DNA from: Cryptomeria japonica
Lineage: Eukaryota; Streptophyta; Pinopsida; Cupressales; Cupressaceae
Assembly (NCBI RefSeq): GCF_030272615.1
Contig: NC_081409.1
Span: 208,427,190 to 208,491,189, forward strand
Direction: 5' to 3'
Length of the DNA: 64,000 nt
The position numbers and the translations under genes were made by a program. Of the stretch, positions 23,146-35,277 are shown piece after piece. Every line of letters starts with the position of its first letter. Position 1 is the stretch's first letter. The notes under the pieces are model-generated. The model was not told where the DNA came from and did not search any database. It worked only from the letters and a program-made list of their open reading frames with translations.

Positions 23146-23951
23146 TGATGTCATGGAAATGGGGACAAGGCAACAACAAAGTTCAATGTTAATAAGTTAG
23201 TTTCAACCATAAAAACAAAACAAAGAACTAAAAACCATTCCAAACATATCAAGAGAGATTTTAAAAAGCATGAAAGAAGTTTAACAAAATAAAAGAAAGG
23301 AGAAGAGCCTCCCTAAGATGCTTCCATGATGCCTTTTGATGCTTCTCCCTTGTTTCTCTCCTCTCCAAGTCCCAAATGAGTGTAGCTCTCAGCTTTTAGC
23401 ACTAGCCATGGATGCCATATGGAGATTCAAGATGGTTGAATATGATAAGCAAATACTATGCAAGAGTAGATAGTGATGCTATGAAAAAGCTCTATGCTAA
23501 TGCTAGTATAACAACAATACTCTAAAATGCTTCTTTTTGCTTGAGGAGAAGGGTTCTATTTATAGAAGAAATGGGGAAATGAAGGGTTAAGATTGAATGG
23601 TTTAATCAAGGGCCAAGTTTGAAAGTTGGGGATCCATGTGCACAATTGGCACCAATAAAATGGTGACAAGTGTCAACATAGGATTGGGTTGAGAGAAGAG
23701 GTTGGAGGCATTAAAGGCCTGAGAAGACCTCATGGTTATCTAGAAGGTAAGGGTCAAGTCTAAATTAAGATTACCCATTGGATTAAGAGTTAATCCAAGG
23801 ATAAACCTTTGTGCAAATGATTAAGAGATAATCATGGTCAAAGCATTAAAGGCTTGATGAGACCTTTGGGTTGGGTAGAGGTTGAGTCAAAACAAATGTT
23901 TTAACCATGTGGGAGGGTTTAAGGTAACCATTAATGGTTATTGGAGACTTT
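23146..23951 (-). repeat. Gypsy 3' LTR, partial (outer 806 bp)
   Basis: Starts TGATGTCATGG and matches 31094-31899 over 806 bp without indels; about three substitutions were seen (two near 23333, one near 23921). It then jumps straight into RT sequence at about 23952, so the inner part of the LTR, the PPT, the 3' UTR, integrase and RNase H are deleted here. The five bases before it are AAAGC. Confidence 0.92.
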
Positions 23952-26099
23952 AACCTTTGCTGGATCGACCTCAATGCCTTTGCTTGAGACAATGTATCCT
24001 AGAAGCTTCCCGGAGGTCACTCCGAAGACACATTTCTTTGGGTTGAGTCGAACATGGTATTGTTCCAGTCTATCAAAGATTTTATCTAAGATGTGAAGAT
24101 GTCCTTCTCTAGTAAGTGATTTTGCTAGTAAATCATCCACATAATCTTCCATTATAGTATGCATCATGTCATGGAAGATGGTGGTCATTGCTCTTTGATA
24201 GGTCGCTCCTGCATTCTTTAGACCAAAAGGCATTACATTCCAACAGTATGTGCCCCATGGACATGTGAAGGCTGTCTTATGTTGGTCCTCTAGTGCGATT
24301 TTTATTTGATTGTATCCTGAAAAGCCATCCATGAGTGAAAGCATGGCATGTCCTGCTGTCAAATCTACTATGATGTCGATATTTGGTAGAGGGAAGTCAT
24401 CCTTAGGACATGCCTTATTCAGATCTCTGAAGTCTGTACAAAGGCGGATGCCCCCTTTTGGTTTGCCAACTGGTACAATGTTGGAGATCCATTCTGCATA
24501 ATCAATTGGTCTAATGAAACCAACATCGAGGAGTTTCTTGAGTTCTGTTTTGACTAGCACGGCAATCTGAGGATGCATCTTACGAAGCTTCTGCTTGACA
24601 GGTTTGGCTCCTTTTGCTACTGTGAGATGATGCATGACTAAATCAGGATCAAGCCCAGGCATGTCTGCATATGACCATGCAAAGTTGATCTGATGTTGTT
24701 GGAAGAACTCTATAAATTGAGGTTGTTCCTCTGGAGTGAGAAGAGATGCCAGATGTATGATATGAGGGTTTTCAGGAGTCCCCACATTGTATTCTTTAGT
24801 CTCCTCAATGAGAATCGTCGATCGTTCCTGTTGTGTACTAGCAGGGAGAATGTCAAACCCTTCATCCTCAAGTGCCTCAGAGAGGTTTTCACCGTTGGAT
24901 ACGCTCTTTCTTTTTACTTTTGTTGGATCAAACAGTGCCACAGTGTGGTTTTCACTGGAAGATCCATGTTTTAATGTTATATTTTTGCAGCTGAAGGGTT
25001 TGGCATCCGCCCCGAAGTATGTTGCGCTATTAAGTTCAATGGCGAATCTAGCTTTGTGATCCCCGCTTGGTAGATTATCCCTTAATTCCGAAAAGTCAAT
25101 GATAGCCTCATCGTTTTGGAAGAGGTCAAGACATGGGGGATTTGGTTGGTTCCATTCGATGAGTTCAGGGTGGATAATGGGCATTACTTCATCGATTAAG
25201 TTAAGTGCGGGAGATGTATCAGTGAGGGTTAAGACAGTGTGGTGAAGGTCGTTGATGGTACTCTCCCTATCAGAATCCGGCGTAGGATGAGACGTAGGGT
25301 CTGTGGAAGATGTTTCCAGCTCAGGTACCCAAGTGGTCTTTATCTGTGCTTCTCCGTAAACAGGAATGTCTTTGCGTGGCGGAGGTGGTGATGTGTCTTC
25401 CTCATCTGAAGTGTTAAGCTGTACAGAATCAAATTCCCACTCATGTGAGTCGGTCTCTGAATCACTTTCCAGCATCCGATTGCTATACCATACTGGGATG
25501 TCGCTGGAGTTGAATACTGCAGGTGTGATTGGTTTATGTACCTTTGAGGTGATCGGTGCTGCAGGAACTGTGATGGGGTTTAAAGGTTTTGTCACTGGAA
25601 GTATCGACAGGGTTGATTTAGTGGCTTCTATTGGAACGGCTGGTGCCATAGATGCTGCTACGGGTTCCAATATAGTTGCTGCTATGAATGGTTTTATTGA
25701 TGTGATGACTGTTGTGGATGGGATTACTAGTTCGATTGGTGGGATTTTTGGCACTGATGACGGTTGCGGTGGGTTTGTGAGCCTCGATGGGGCAGTGACA
25801 ATATTGCTTGATGGTGCTTTGATTATGAAAGGTGTCCTCTTTACAGTAGGTGGGCAAAATGGTTTGCTAGGTTTTCCTTTAAATCTAAGTTTAGGAAGGA
25901 TCTCTTTTTCAAATCCTAGGCCTGTATTACCTTTGGGCTTGAACTCTGGCAGCAGCGGTTCATGTCGTCCTTGTTTGCAGTATCCCAAAGCACTCTGACC
26001 ATCATATCCCATTCTTTGCATAATGAGGAGGCCTTTGCCATACTGTTCTGTAGGAAGTGTAACTCGCGGTATGTCAGTGGTGATGGGATCTTTATAGAT
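23952..26099 (-). pseudogene. Gypsy pol: G-patch, Pro/Thr-rich linker, reverse transcriptase
   Basis: Same frame as the gag-protease ORF, separated only by TAG at 26100-26102. It begins with a G-patch-like segment (GKGLLIMQRMGYDG, ALGYCKQGRHEPL, NTGLGF). A roughly 250-residue Pro/Thr/Ser-rich linker and an acidic stretch follow. RT then runs from about residue 430 with VKQKLRKMHP, SNIVPVGKPKGG, CTDFRDLNKACPKDDFPLP, LMDGFSGYNQI, MPFGLKNAGATYQR and YVDDLLAKS, so the catalytic aspartates are intact. It stops just after KGIEVDPAKVK, where the truncated LTR is joined. RNase H is missing, so cDNA synthesis could not be completed. Confidence 0.93.
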
Positions 26100-28064
26100 C
26101 TAGTCCGCTAGGTCCTCATCTTGTGTTTCTTCCTCTTGACTCCTTCCAAGGACGAAAGGCGTCCAAGCACATGCTGGCGTGATTAGTCGTTGCTGGAGTA
26201 ACTGCTGTGGTTTACCATGTGTTTTAGGAGAAGTGGGCATTTGTCCCACACAAAAGAGTTGACTTAAGTTATATTCCCCGGGACCTTCCTCTGCGACTTT
26301 CATTTTAAGCTTTTCTTGCTTGGGTATAGGGGTGTTCAAACTGGCAAGATAGGTGGGACTTACATATGATGTAGAGGAAATGGCTTCCCTATTATTAGGA
26401 ACAGTAATTTCTGGTTGATGGCTGATATTATGGCAAAATGCAAAGGGATTTGCATCACCCAGGATTGTGATCTCTGCACCATTATGTGGGAACTTGATAC
26501 ATTGATGGTAGGTAGATGGAATGGCTTGCATGGCATGTATCCAAGGTCTTCCTAATAATAGATTATATGGCAGAGGAAGGTCCAGAACCTGACAAATTAT
26601 GTGTTTTACCACAGGGCCCACTCGGATTGGTAGCACCACCGCTCCTTTGGATGAACGCTCTACATCATCATAGGCCTTGATGGTGATCTTCTTGTGAGGA
26701 TCCACTGATTCTATTGCATATCCCAATGCTGTGACCAACTGTAGTGTACAAATGTTTAGGCCTGCTCCATTATCTATCAAGACTCGCTTGATCCTGTGTT
26801 GGTTGATAAAGCCTTCAATGTGTAGTGAAGCGTTATGAGGTTGTTGGAAGGAAGAGTTGTCACTTTCAGAAAAAGTGAGACAAGGTGATGACTTTAGATT
26901 TCCAACCATGGCTTGAAATTGGTCTATGTTCAGGTTTGCAGGGACTGACGCCTCTTGGAGTGCTTGATCCAAGATTGTTTTATGAGATGGCGATAGGCGC
27001 AATAGTTCTAAAATGGATATGAGCGCAGGTGTTTTATCTAATTGTTCCACAAGATTATATTGCTTTGGGACGGAGGTGGTGCCCTGTGGAGCTGCCTTGA
27101 TGGTGACCTTGCCATGACGTGTAACAACATTGCAATTTGAGGTGGGATTTTTGAAGGTTATAGTTGCAATTTGTTCACTGGCATCATACAGGTGATTTAC
27201 AGTGTAGTTATACGCAGCCTGCGTATAATCAGTGGTATCAGTGCCTCGCCGGGAAGTGGAAGGACCCCTTTGATCTTGTGATGGAAGTGGATCCTTGAAC
27301 ATGAGATGATCATTATTGGTCGTTTTTGGGTCATGTCCTTCAATTTCAATTTCTCCTCGATCAATAAGATCCTGAATGAGATCCTTCAATCGGTGACAAT
27401 TACTTGTCTTATGTCCTCGTCCTTGATGGAACTCATAGTGTTCAGTATCTCTCCACCATGCTGGTTTGACCTGAGGCTCATAGTTGGATAGTTTAGGTAG
27501 AGTGACCAAATTCTGAGAAAGGAGTTGTCGCAACACTGTTTCAATGGGTTCCCCTAAGGGAGTGTATGTGCGTTTTTGTTTTTGTGGACGAGGTCTTGGT
27601 TCATCATGAGATGTGATGCGACCTTGATTAGGAGGAACATTTGTGTTATTCTGAGGTGGAGGATTTTGTCCTGCAAACCGAACCACAGGTTGTGCATTTT
27701 GGATAGTTCGAGCATCCACAACCCCATCGTTGACGATATTTTTATTCTTGTTCCAGAAGTTTGGTTTATCACTATTGAAGCGCGGGCGAGGACCATCTTT
27801 TGGTTCATTAAAGATTTTGATGAGTCCTTTCTTGATGAGTGCCCTTTCACATTTTATACCCTTGGTGATCATATCGTTAAAGGAGTCTGTGTCTTTGACA
27901 TCCAGGTGAAATTCCATTTCTTCGTTTAAGTTGGAAATGAAAATTTCCACTAGTTCTTGTTCAGGTAACTGAAGAGAACGTCTGCTAGACATTTGGCGCC
28001 ATCGTTGCAGGAATACTGAGAATAATTCACCTGGTTTTTGTTTGGTGTTGCATAGATCAGCCAT
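26100..28064 (-). pseudogene. Gypsy gag C-terminal part and retropepsin
   Basis: 654-codon open frame. It continues gag (FSVFLQRWRQMSSRRSL, then IFISNLNEEMEFHL), followed by a P-rich region and a knuckle-like motif YEFHQGRGHKTSNCHRLK, in which the first Cys of the usual CxxH...C form is Y. Retropepsin lies near residues 380-480 with VLIDNGAGLNIC (catalytic D kept, DNG as in Ogre-type elements) and LLLGRPWIH. The frame is closed by TAG at 26100-26102 but resumes directly in the pol segment, and TAG at 28110-28112 separates it from the gag N-terminus. Both stops look like single-base changes. Confidence 0.92.
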
Positions 28065-28109
28065 GGTGATGTCGCGTTCAATGTTATGAGAGTAATGAGA
28101 TAGGAACTT

Positions 28110-28679
28110 CTAGATGAGTTCCTCAAATGTTCTAATGCCACCTGGTAATTGGGAAAACCATGATGTGGTGGTTCCTCCCAAGCTTTGGGGAAAAAGGCGC
28201 ATTAGGTATGTGTCCTCATAAGCCACTTCAAGACAAGCGGAATGAAATTCTCGGACATGATCACGGGGATCCCCCTTTCCTCTATATTTTTCAAGTTTGG
28301 GTGTTTCGAACCCGCGTGGAAAGGGTGGCATATAAAGATTCCTATCAAAAGGATAGGGACAGATGTCGTTAAGTGAGAATTGATTGGTCTTAACACCACT
28401 ATGAAGTTGTTGGGCGAGATTCTCGACTTGTTGCCGCAACATCTCTATTTCATTTGGAGGAGGAGGTGGTGGGTTACCTCGAGGAATGTTATATCTGATG
28501 TGATTTCTACCCCTTTCCTCCTCATGGCGACTTTGTCTTTCTGATGCTTGTCTTAATTGGGCAAGATCAAAGTCCGAGGGGAGTTTGGCTCCTTCTTGAG
28601 CGAGTTTTAAGAAGTGAGCATCCGCATTGCTCCTTAATATTTCATCAAATAATCTGTAGATGTGTCTCTTAGGATGAGC
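28110..28679 (-). pseudogene. Gypsy gag N-terminal part
   Basis: The first ATG frame runs 28110-28442 (MLRQQVENLAQQL, then YPFDRNLYMPPFPRGF, KLEKYRGKGDPRDHVREFHSA and LFPQSLGGTTTSWFSQLPG), the retrotransposon Gag fold start. The same frame stays open upstream to a stop at about 28680 and still looks coding (AHFLKLAQEGAKLPSDFDLA, then a Pro run), so translation may begin earlier or after splicing. TAG at 28110-28112 interrupts the link to the next segment. Confidence 0.85.
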
Positions 28680-31072
28680 TTATCCTAGATGTAGAAACAA
28701 TCTAAAAGTGATGTGATGTGTTTGATTTCAAGCAATATCTAAAAGAGAACTTGGGACAAGAACCTCTTAATGTTTTGAGAGTTTTGGGATGAATTGATGA
28801 TGGAAAAATGATGTATGAATGAGATGATGGATGTTTTGTTTTCAACTTCAATAAAAACTTTGTGTTACAAATGGAACAAACTCTACTTCTTCCCTTTCAA
28901 GCTTTGGTGGCACTTCTCGAGCTGTGTTGTAGGTGATACAGATGTTTGGGAAGAAGTTGGGATTAATCTTTCCTCCTTGATTTTTGTGATAACTCAGAGC
29001 TCTATATTGCATAAAAGCTCTGCGGTTCAATGATTCGGAATCAAATTCATTTGTTTTACCTTGAAGATAGAGACGCATGCGATGTAGAAAGACTCTATGT
29101 GAGACAAAGATTTGTCTATTGAGATAGAAGAATTTCCTCCTTTTGATCAAAGCCTTTGAGCTTAATGGTCTCCTTCTTAAGTTGATATTCTGATGACACT
29201 TCTTCTTTCGCAAGATGTGAAGAATGGTCATAAAATTTGACTCTTTGTTGTTTGTACTTTGTTTTTGATGTGTTTGGTTGTTTTTGAGAAATGTTGGATG
29301 AGTACTTTGTTTTTGAAAGTGATTTGCTGATTTTTCTTTGACAAGAAAACAAAGCAAGCACACAAACACAAGAATGTTGCCCCCAAAGGCACAAATGAGT
29401 ATGGGTCTAGATCAACCCAATCTTTGGACTTGTATATGACCCTTCCTTTAGATTTATTTTAAAGTGTATTTCCAAAGCCTAAAGTCGGCTCAATTTGCAC
29501 TAGGTCTGTAAAACGAACACACTTCAAACACTTTTTATCCCTAAGGTCAAATGGCTAGTGGTGATAAATTTAGCCCACATCTTGATATCTCTTCGACTTT
29601 GGTACTACATACCTTATGAATCCCGTCGTGGCAGGTAAGGATGTGATATACTAAGTCTTGCACGAGCATAACAAATAGATGATCCCTATGATGGGGGAGT
29701 CACCACTTTTATCAAGCCACAAGTGACTTTTCAAAAAGCTATGTTTCTACTCAAGGAAATATGTATGGTGAGTATCTTGGGAGCAAAACCATCTATGCTC
29801 TTGCACTAAATTATATCTCAAATATCCTCAATCAATAGAACGGGTGGGCTACTACTTAAAGGTGTTTAGTCATGTTCGATATTTTTGGACATAAGTTCAT
29901 TCTGCAGTGACTCACTTAAGAGCCTTGTAACTGGTGGTGGGGCCCATTTGTCCTTTCGGCCAGTTACACTGTAGGAACAGCTATACCCAAGGCTACAGCT
30001 TTCGCTCTCACCTGATTTCTATAGCGGCTCGAAGGATTTACCGCTCGAGGTCATTCCCAAGAGTATCGATCCCTTGGCAGGCCTCTCTTAAAAAGATAAA
30101 ATTTGAGCGTTACTAACACTTTTCTCTTGCACCTAGGACCACGAGAGCCAAGGGAGAGGATAGTGTGTGTTAGAGGTAGGACCACTCGACCAACTCTTTT
30201 GCACAAGTGTGCCAAACACAAAATTCACTTGTTCCTTTTAATTTGTCATCGCAATGATTTTCTATCTATTTGGAGATGTTGCTCCAACAATCATGGTGTT
30301 CTTTTTAATTTTCAAAGGCAATTGTTGGAGTAAACTAGAATTTGAAAATCCTGGTCAACTTAATGAAAAACACGTTTGCATGAAGTAAAATTGCTTTAAA
30401 AATGAGACAAGTTGATTGTGAATTTTATTTGCACCAAAAATGGAAGTGTAGATTGTAAGTTTTATCTTGATGCAAGAAATAAAATTTGCCTTGTTGATTT
30501 TAAGCACCAAAAGAATTTGTTCCTAACTTTGCAACAAAAAAAATTTGCGTGTTTGTTTTTGTGATTCTTTTTAACTTTGAACAAGTGTGATTCTTTTTTA
30601 GAGCTCCAAACGAAAGATATGGTTCTTTTTAAAACTCCAAATAAAAGTGTAGTTGATTTTAACCCAAAAGGAAAATGAATTTATTTTATCCTAACTTGAA
30701 AGACAAAGTTAGCAATATGAACAAATTTATTTCCTAAGCTAAAATTGCTAAAAATAATGCTATTGTAGGGGTTAGTTAAAACCTGCACAAAAGATAATTA
30801 GTTAGAAAAATCTGCATGTTTTGGTGGGCTTCTACAAGCCTAAAATTTTTGGTTTTCGGTTACAAGGAATTTTCTTACAACTCTTTGTTACAATAGCTCT
30901 ACTCTGTGTGAAAACAGAAGTGCTATTTAACATGAAAGAGCAACATTATAGACAATAGCGTTAAAGTATCAATTTGCGAAGGTGCTAAATTGAGAAGAAA
31001 AATGCAAGAGAATGACCTGTGTGTCAATTAAAACATTCAAAAGTTAGTAGTCTTCAAAATGATTGCTCTTTG
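28680..31072 (-). other. Gypsy 5' leader
   Basis: About 2.4 kb between PBS and gag with only one longer ORF (28848-29369). Long leaders, sometimes with an extra ORF, are known in the Tat/Ogre group. No motif is recognised in 29400-31070. Confidence 0.7.
28848..29369 (-). CDS. Hypothetical 173-codon ORF in the gypsy leader
   Basis: It lies upstream of gag on the same strand and is very basic in its middle (ILRKKKCHQN, RRRPLSSKALIKRRKFF). It ends with an acidic segment (KLEREEVEFVPFV). No known domain is recognised. It could correspond to the extra leader ORF of Ogre-type elements or be a chance ORF; codon bias was not evaluated. Confidence 0.3.
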   Translation of the reverse strand: MFVCLLCFLVKEKSANHFQKQSTHPTFLKNNQTHQKQSTNNKESNFMTILHILRKKKCHQNINLRRRPLSSKALIKRRKFFYLNRQIFVSHRVFLHRMRLYLQGKTNEFDSESLNRRAFMQYRALSYHKNQGGKINPNFFPNICITYNTAREVPPKLEREEVEFVPFVTQSFY

Positions 31073-31091
31073 ATTCACGTCGGGTTCACCA
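31073..31091 (-). other. Gypsy primer binding site
   Basis: The minus strand reads TGGTGAACCCGACGTGAA, two bases inside the LTR edge. It begins TGG, the complement of the tRNA CCA end. The matching tRNA was not identified. Confidence 0.75.
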
Positions 31092-31093
31092 AA

Positions 31094-32830
31094 TGATGTC
31101 ATGGAAATGGGGACAAGGCAACAACAAAGTTCAATGTTAATAAGTTAGTTTCAACCATAAAAACAAAACAAAGAACTAAAAACCATTCCAAACATATCAA
31201 GAGAGATTTTAAAAAGCATGAAAGAAGTTTAACAAAATAAAAGAAAGGAGAAGAGCCTCCCTAAGATGCTTCCATGATGTTTTTTGATGCTTCTCCCTTG
31301 TTTCTCTCCTCTCCAAGTCCCAAATGAGTGTAGCTCTCAGCTTTTAGCACTAGCCATGGATGCCATATGGAGATTCAAGATGGTTGAATATGATAAGCAA
31401 ATACTATGCAAGAGTAGATAGTGATGCTATGAAAAAGCTCTATGCTAATGCTAGTATAACAACAATACTCTAAAATGCTTCTTTTTGCTTGAGGAGAAGG
31501 GTTCTATTTATAGAAGAAATGGGGAAATGAAGGGTTAAGATTGAATGGTTTAATCAAGGGCCAAGTTTGAAAGTTGGGGATCCATGTGCACAATTGGCAC
31601 CAATAAAATGGTGACAAGTGTCAACATAGGATTGGGTTGAGAGAAGAGGTTGGAGGCATTAAAGGCCTGAGAAGACCTCATGGTTATCTAGAAGGTAAGG
31701 GTCAAGTCTAAATTAAGATTACCCATTGGATTAAGAGTTAATCCAAGGATAAACCTTTGTGCAAATGATTAAGAGATAATCATGGTCAAAGCATTAAAGG
31801 CTTGATGAGACCTTTGGGTTGGGTAGAGGTTGAGTCAAAACAAATGTTTTAACCATGTGGGAGGGTTTGAGGTAACCATTAATGGTTATTGGAGACTTTG
31901 GGGATTAAGTGGTTGAAGGTTGAAAGCCTTCAATGGTTATCAAAGACTTTGAGGGTTAATTTGTTGAACACACAAAGCATTAATTGCTTTTCAAAGACTT
32001 TGGAGTCTTTGAGAAGTGACTCCAATATGCTTAGGAATGTGACAATATTTAGGGGATGGATTAGGCTAATTAGGAAGGGTTTAGAAGAATCTAAAAGGGG
32101 TTTAGGCATACAAGTGGATTTTGTAGGAAAATGCAAGTGGGAGAAATTTTGGTATTTTCAATTAAAATAAAATCATTTATTTCAATTAAATGGTGTAATT
32201 TGCATTTGGATAAATATTCAAATAAATATTAATTTATTTAAATGAGAAAAATGAAGATAAAGCATTAAAATGCTTGAAGACTTTGAGGGAAACCATTAAA
32301 GGCTTGAAGACTTTAAGGAAAACCATTAAAGTCTTAAGAAGATTATAGAAGGAAGCCATCAAGTTTGAAGACTTTAAAGCCATCAAGTTTGAATACTTTA
32401 AGGGAAACCATTAAAGGTTTCAAGTGGGTGAGGATAAATAGGATTTTAAATAAATAATTTATTTAAAATAGTTGTGCAACTTGCTTTTGTAGGAAAATGC
32501 AAGTGGGTGGAGGATAAAGGTGATTTTAAATAAATGATTTATTTATTTAAATGTGAGAGGTGGGATTTTGGGGGTTTTAAATAAATATTAATTTATTTAA
32601 ATGTGAGAGAAGATTTAATTAAATAAATATGATTTATTTATTTAATTAATGGTCTGAATTTGGTTAAGTGAATTAAATCAAATAAATTGAATAATTTATT
32701 TAATTAATAGGAGAATAGGGTTAAGATGAATTAATTAAATATTAATTTAATTAATTATTAATTGATGGTTAAATAATCAAATAAATACTAAGTATTCATT
32801 TAATTAAGTGGACAGATTTATGTGACTACA
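31094..32830 (-). repeat. Gypsy complete LTR shared by two half elements
   Basis: 1737 bp from TGATGTCATGG to TGTGACTACA (minus strand TGTAGTCACA...CATGACATCA). A PBS lies beside its left edge and a PPT beside its right edge. The right half (32190-32820) is full of ATTTAAATAAAT/ATTTATTTAAAT words. Confidence 0.9.
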
Positions 32831-32843
32831 TTTGCCCCTCTTT
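32831..32843 (-). other. Gypsy polypurine tract
   Basis: The minus strand reads AAAGAGGGGCAAA directly before TGTAGTCACA, the start of the LTR. Confidence 0.85.
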
Positions 32844-35277
32844 GAGACGGTGCGGTTTATCGCGTCGTTTCAAAGAAAGAAAAATAGGTGTGAAGAAATG
32901 CCCCATAAAATGTAAATTTAATGGGTGGTATGCCCCCTCGAGAGATGGGCCGAATGTTTTTTTTTTAAAAAAAAAAATCGGGCGATCTCTCGAAAAAGAA
33001 TGAAAAGTGGAGGGGAGGTAGAATAGAAGAAATTAGAACTAATGATGAAAGAATGGGAGAAAATGGAGTGAATATGAAGAAACAACAAGCCAGCGAGTAC
33101 CCTGAGGTCATGCAAGAGATACATAGCAGATGTAGTGTGGGGTTTTGATTGATGCTATACAATTGATCAAAATTGGTTGGACAATCTGGTGCAATCGGTT
33201 GAATTGCCCCGGTCAAGTCAAAGCGTGACAGTTGATGTCAGTTGGTCGCTTGGACATGATAAAGTCTGAGTAAGTGAATCAAAGTGACCTGATGGTGACT
33301 TAGACAATTGATGTAATTGCCCGATGAAGTCAAGGTATATGAAGCAAAATACTCGTTGAGACGTAGACAATTGATGTAATTGTCCGTTGGATTGTGTTTG
33401 ATTGGTTGATCAATTGATAGTGTGTGCGTGTGATGGATGGTTGTGGTGAATCATAGCAGCCCCGTTGAGACTAGGTCATTATGATAAATGCCTGTTGTAG
33501 TCTAGGTTTGCCATAATCGATTACCTGTTGAGACCCGAAGATACTTGATCAGAGTATCTGTTGATAGTCTAAGTGTGCGTGAGTTGATGTACCTATGCAG
33601 ATAGAGTAACTTTCTTGACTTATTGGATGACTTAGGATAGGAAACACAATCCCTCCTATTTAGAGATGGATGGTGATGAACGTGGCTTGATTAGGTTGAT
33701 TGGGACACGATGTAGGGTATGTGATGCTGATTGTTGAGATGGGGAGGGTTGGGGGGGTTCGATGTTAGAAGAAATGGAGGACCTATGACTCATTCCTATG
33801 GAAGAAGAGGAAAATAGAGTATGCATTATTATGACTATGTATGCATGATATGCAACTATTATGAATGTATGGATGGTTGGAATGCAACCGAATGCAGTAT
33901 ATATAGATGAGATGGAATGACGATCCATAGTGCTCTATTTTCATCATTGAGCTTTAAAATGTTGGAAGAGAATACAAGCATCTTGACATAATGATTCAAG
34001 ATGACCTGAGTATTCCTTACATGGATTTTATATAGCAAGTTAATACAAACGACTTGATATAAGGGATCAAGTCGACCAGAGTATTGCTTGCGGAACAGAC
34101 AAGGATTATCTCTATTCATGCATGACTTGGATCGTCCTCCTTGATCTTAGGCTGATCATATCCTGAGACAAGTGCATACCGTAATAAGAGATAAAAAACC
34201 TTTATCCAGTTTGGATGAGGTAGGAGGAACCAAAGAAAAAGAATTGTACCTGCAAACAAATAATATATACATAAAGAATAAAGAATATGGATCCTTGGTA
34301 ATGGTTCATGCTCATATGGTCGAGGTATACGCTGTAGTCAGCAAGCCATAATGATCTATGACTGCATTTTGCATAAGATCATGTAGCTTGGTGAACTTCC
34401 CACGTAGACACCATTAGTACATGCCCCAGTACTTCATCGGAAGTAATGCGCAAACGATACAAAACAATGCTGAAAGATCCCGATACAGATAAACAAATGA
34501 ATTACTCACGAATCAACCAAGCATTTGATAGCTTAACATAATTTTCTTGTCAAAGAAAACATCACTTTTGTCTTTGTTTTGGTAAGGAAGGATGCATCCT
34601 TGTTTAAGACAGTTTGGATTGTTGATGTTGATTGTGTTGGTCGAGTGATAAGTGGTCATTTGTGTGAGTATTTTGTATTTGATCGGATGAATATGTACAA
34701 GGTGTTGTCATGTTTTTTGGGTGATTTTCGATGGTTTTTCCGATGTTTTTGGATTTTGTGAATCATTTTTGAATGTTTTTGGATTTTGTATTGTTTTTGA
34801 ATGTTTTTGATATTTTCTGGGACATTTTTGAATGTTTTTGATATTTTTGATGATTGCCTGAATGAAGAGCGTAATGACACATAAGACAATGCAGAATCCA
34901 CTTCCATCAATAGGTTAAGGGTATTGCCCCCAGTTTTTAGACCTGACTATGAAAAGGTGGGATGCTAGACGCATGGAGTACTTTCTTAATGATAGATGAA
35001 TAACAAGCCATGGCTTTGGATGGATGGATGTATGTATGAAGTAAATGTGATCGCAACAAGTCTGAAAAGATAATGGAGCCATAGCCCTTATGAGTGGCGC
35101 CTATTTGCCAGGTTTTCACCATCGCACTTACCCAAGGTGCCACCGGAGTGGTTGTTCACCGTTTGGATGCATGATTTTTCTTTACTTTTTTTGAATGTTT
35201 TTGTATTTTCTTTAGGACATTTTCTGAATGTTTTTGATATTTTCTGATATGTAGGGGAGCCTGATGCTCTGTATACC
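32844..35277 (-). other. Gypsy 3' untranslated region
   Basis: There is no recognised coding sequence between integrase and the PPT. It contains repeated ACAATTGATGTAATTG and GTTGAGAC-type words at about 33120-33560, and GAATGTTTTTG arrays listed separately. Confidence 0.65.
34755..34850. repeat. GAATGTTTTTGGATTTT tandem repeat
   Basis: About five imperfect units of GAATGTTTTTG(G/A)T(A)TTTT occur here. The same unit recurs at about 35188-35258. Confidence 0.8.

Noticed and set aside
25366-25998. 210-codon plus-strand ORF, Gly/Ala/Val-rich
   Set aside because: It is antisense to the Pro/Thr-rich linker of the gypsy Pol, and its composition is what the complement of that linker predicts.
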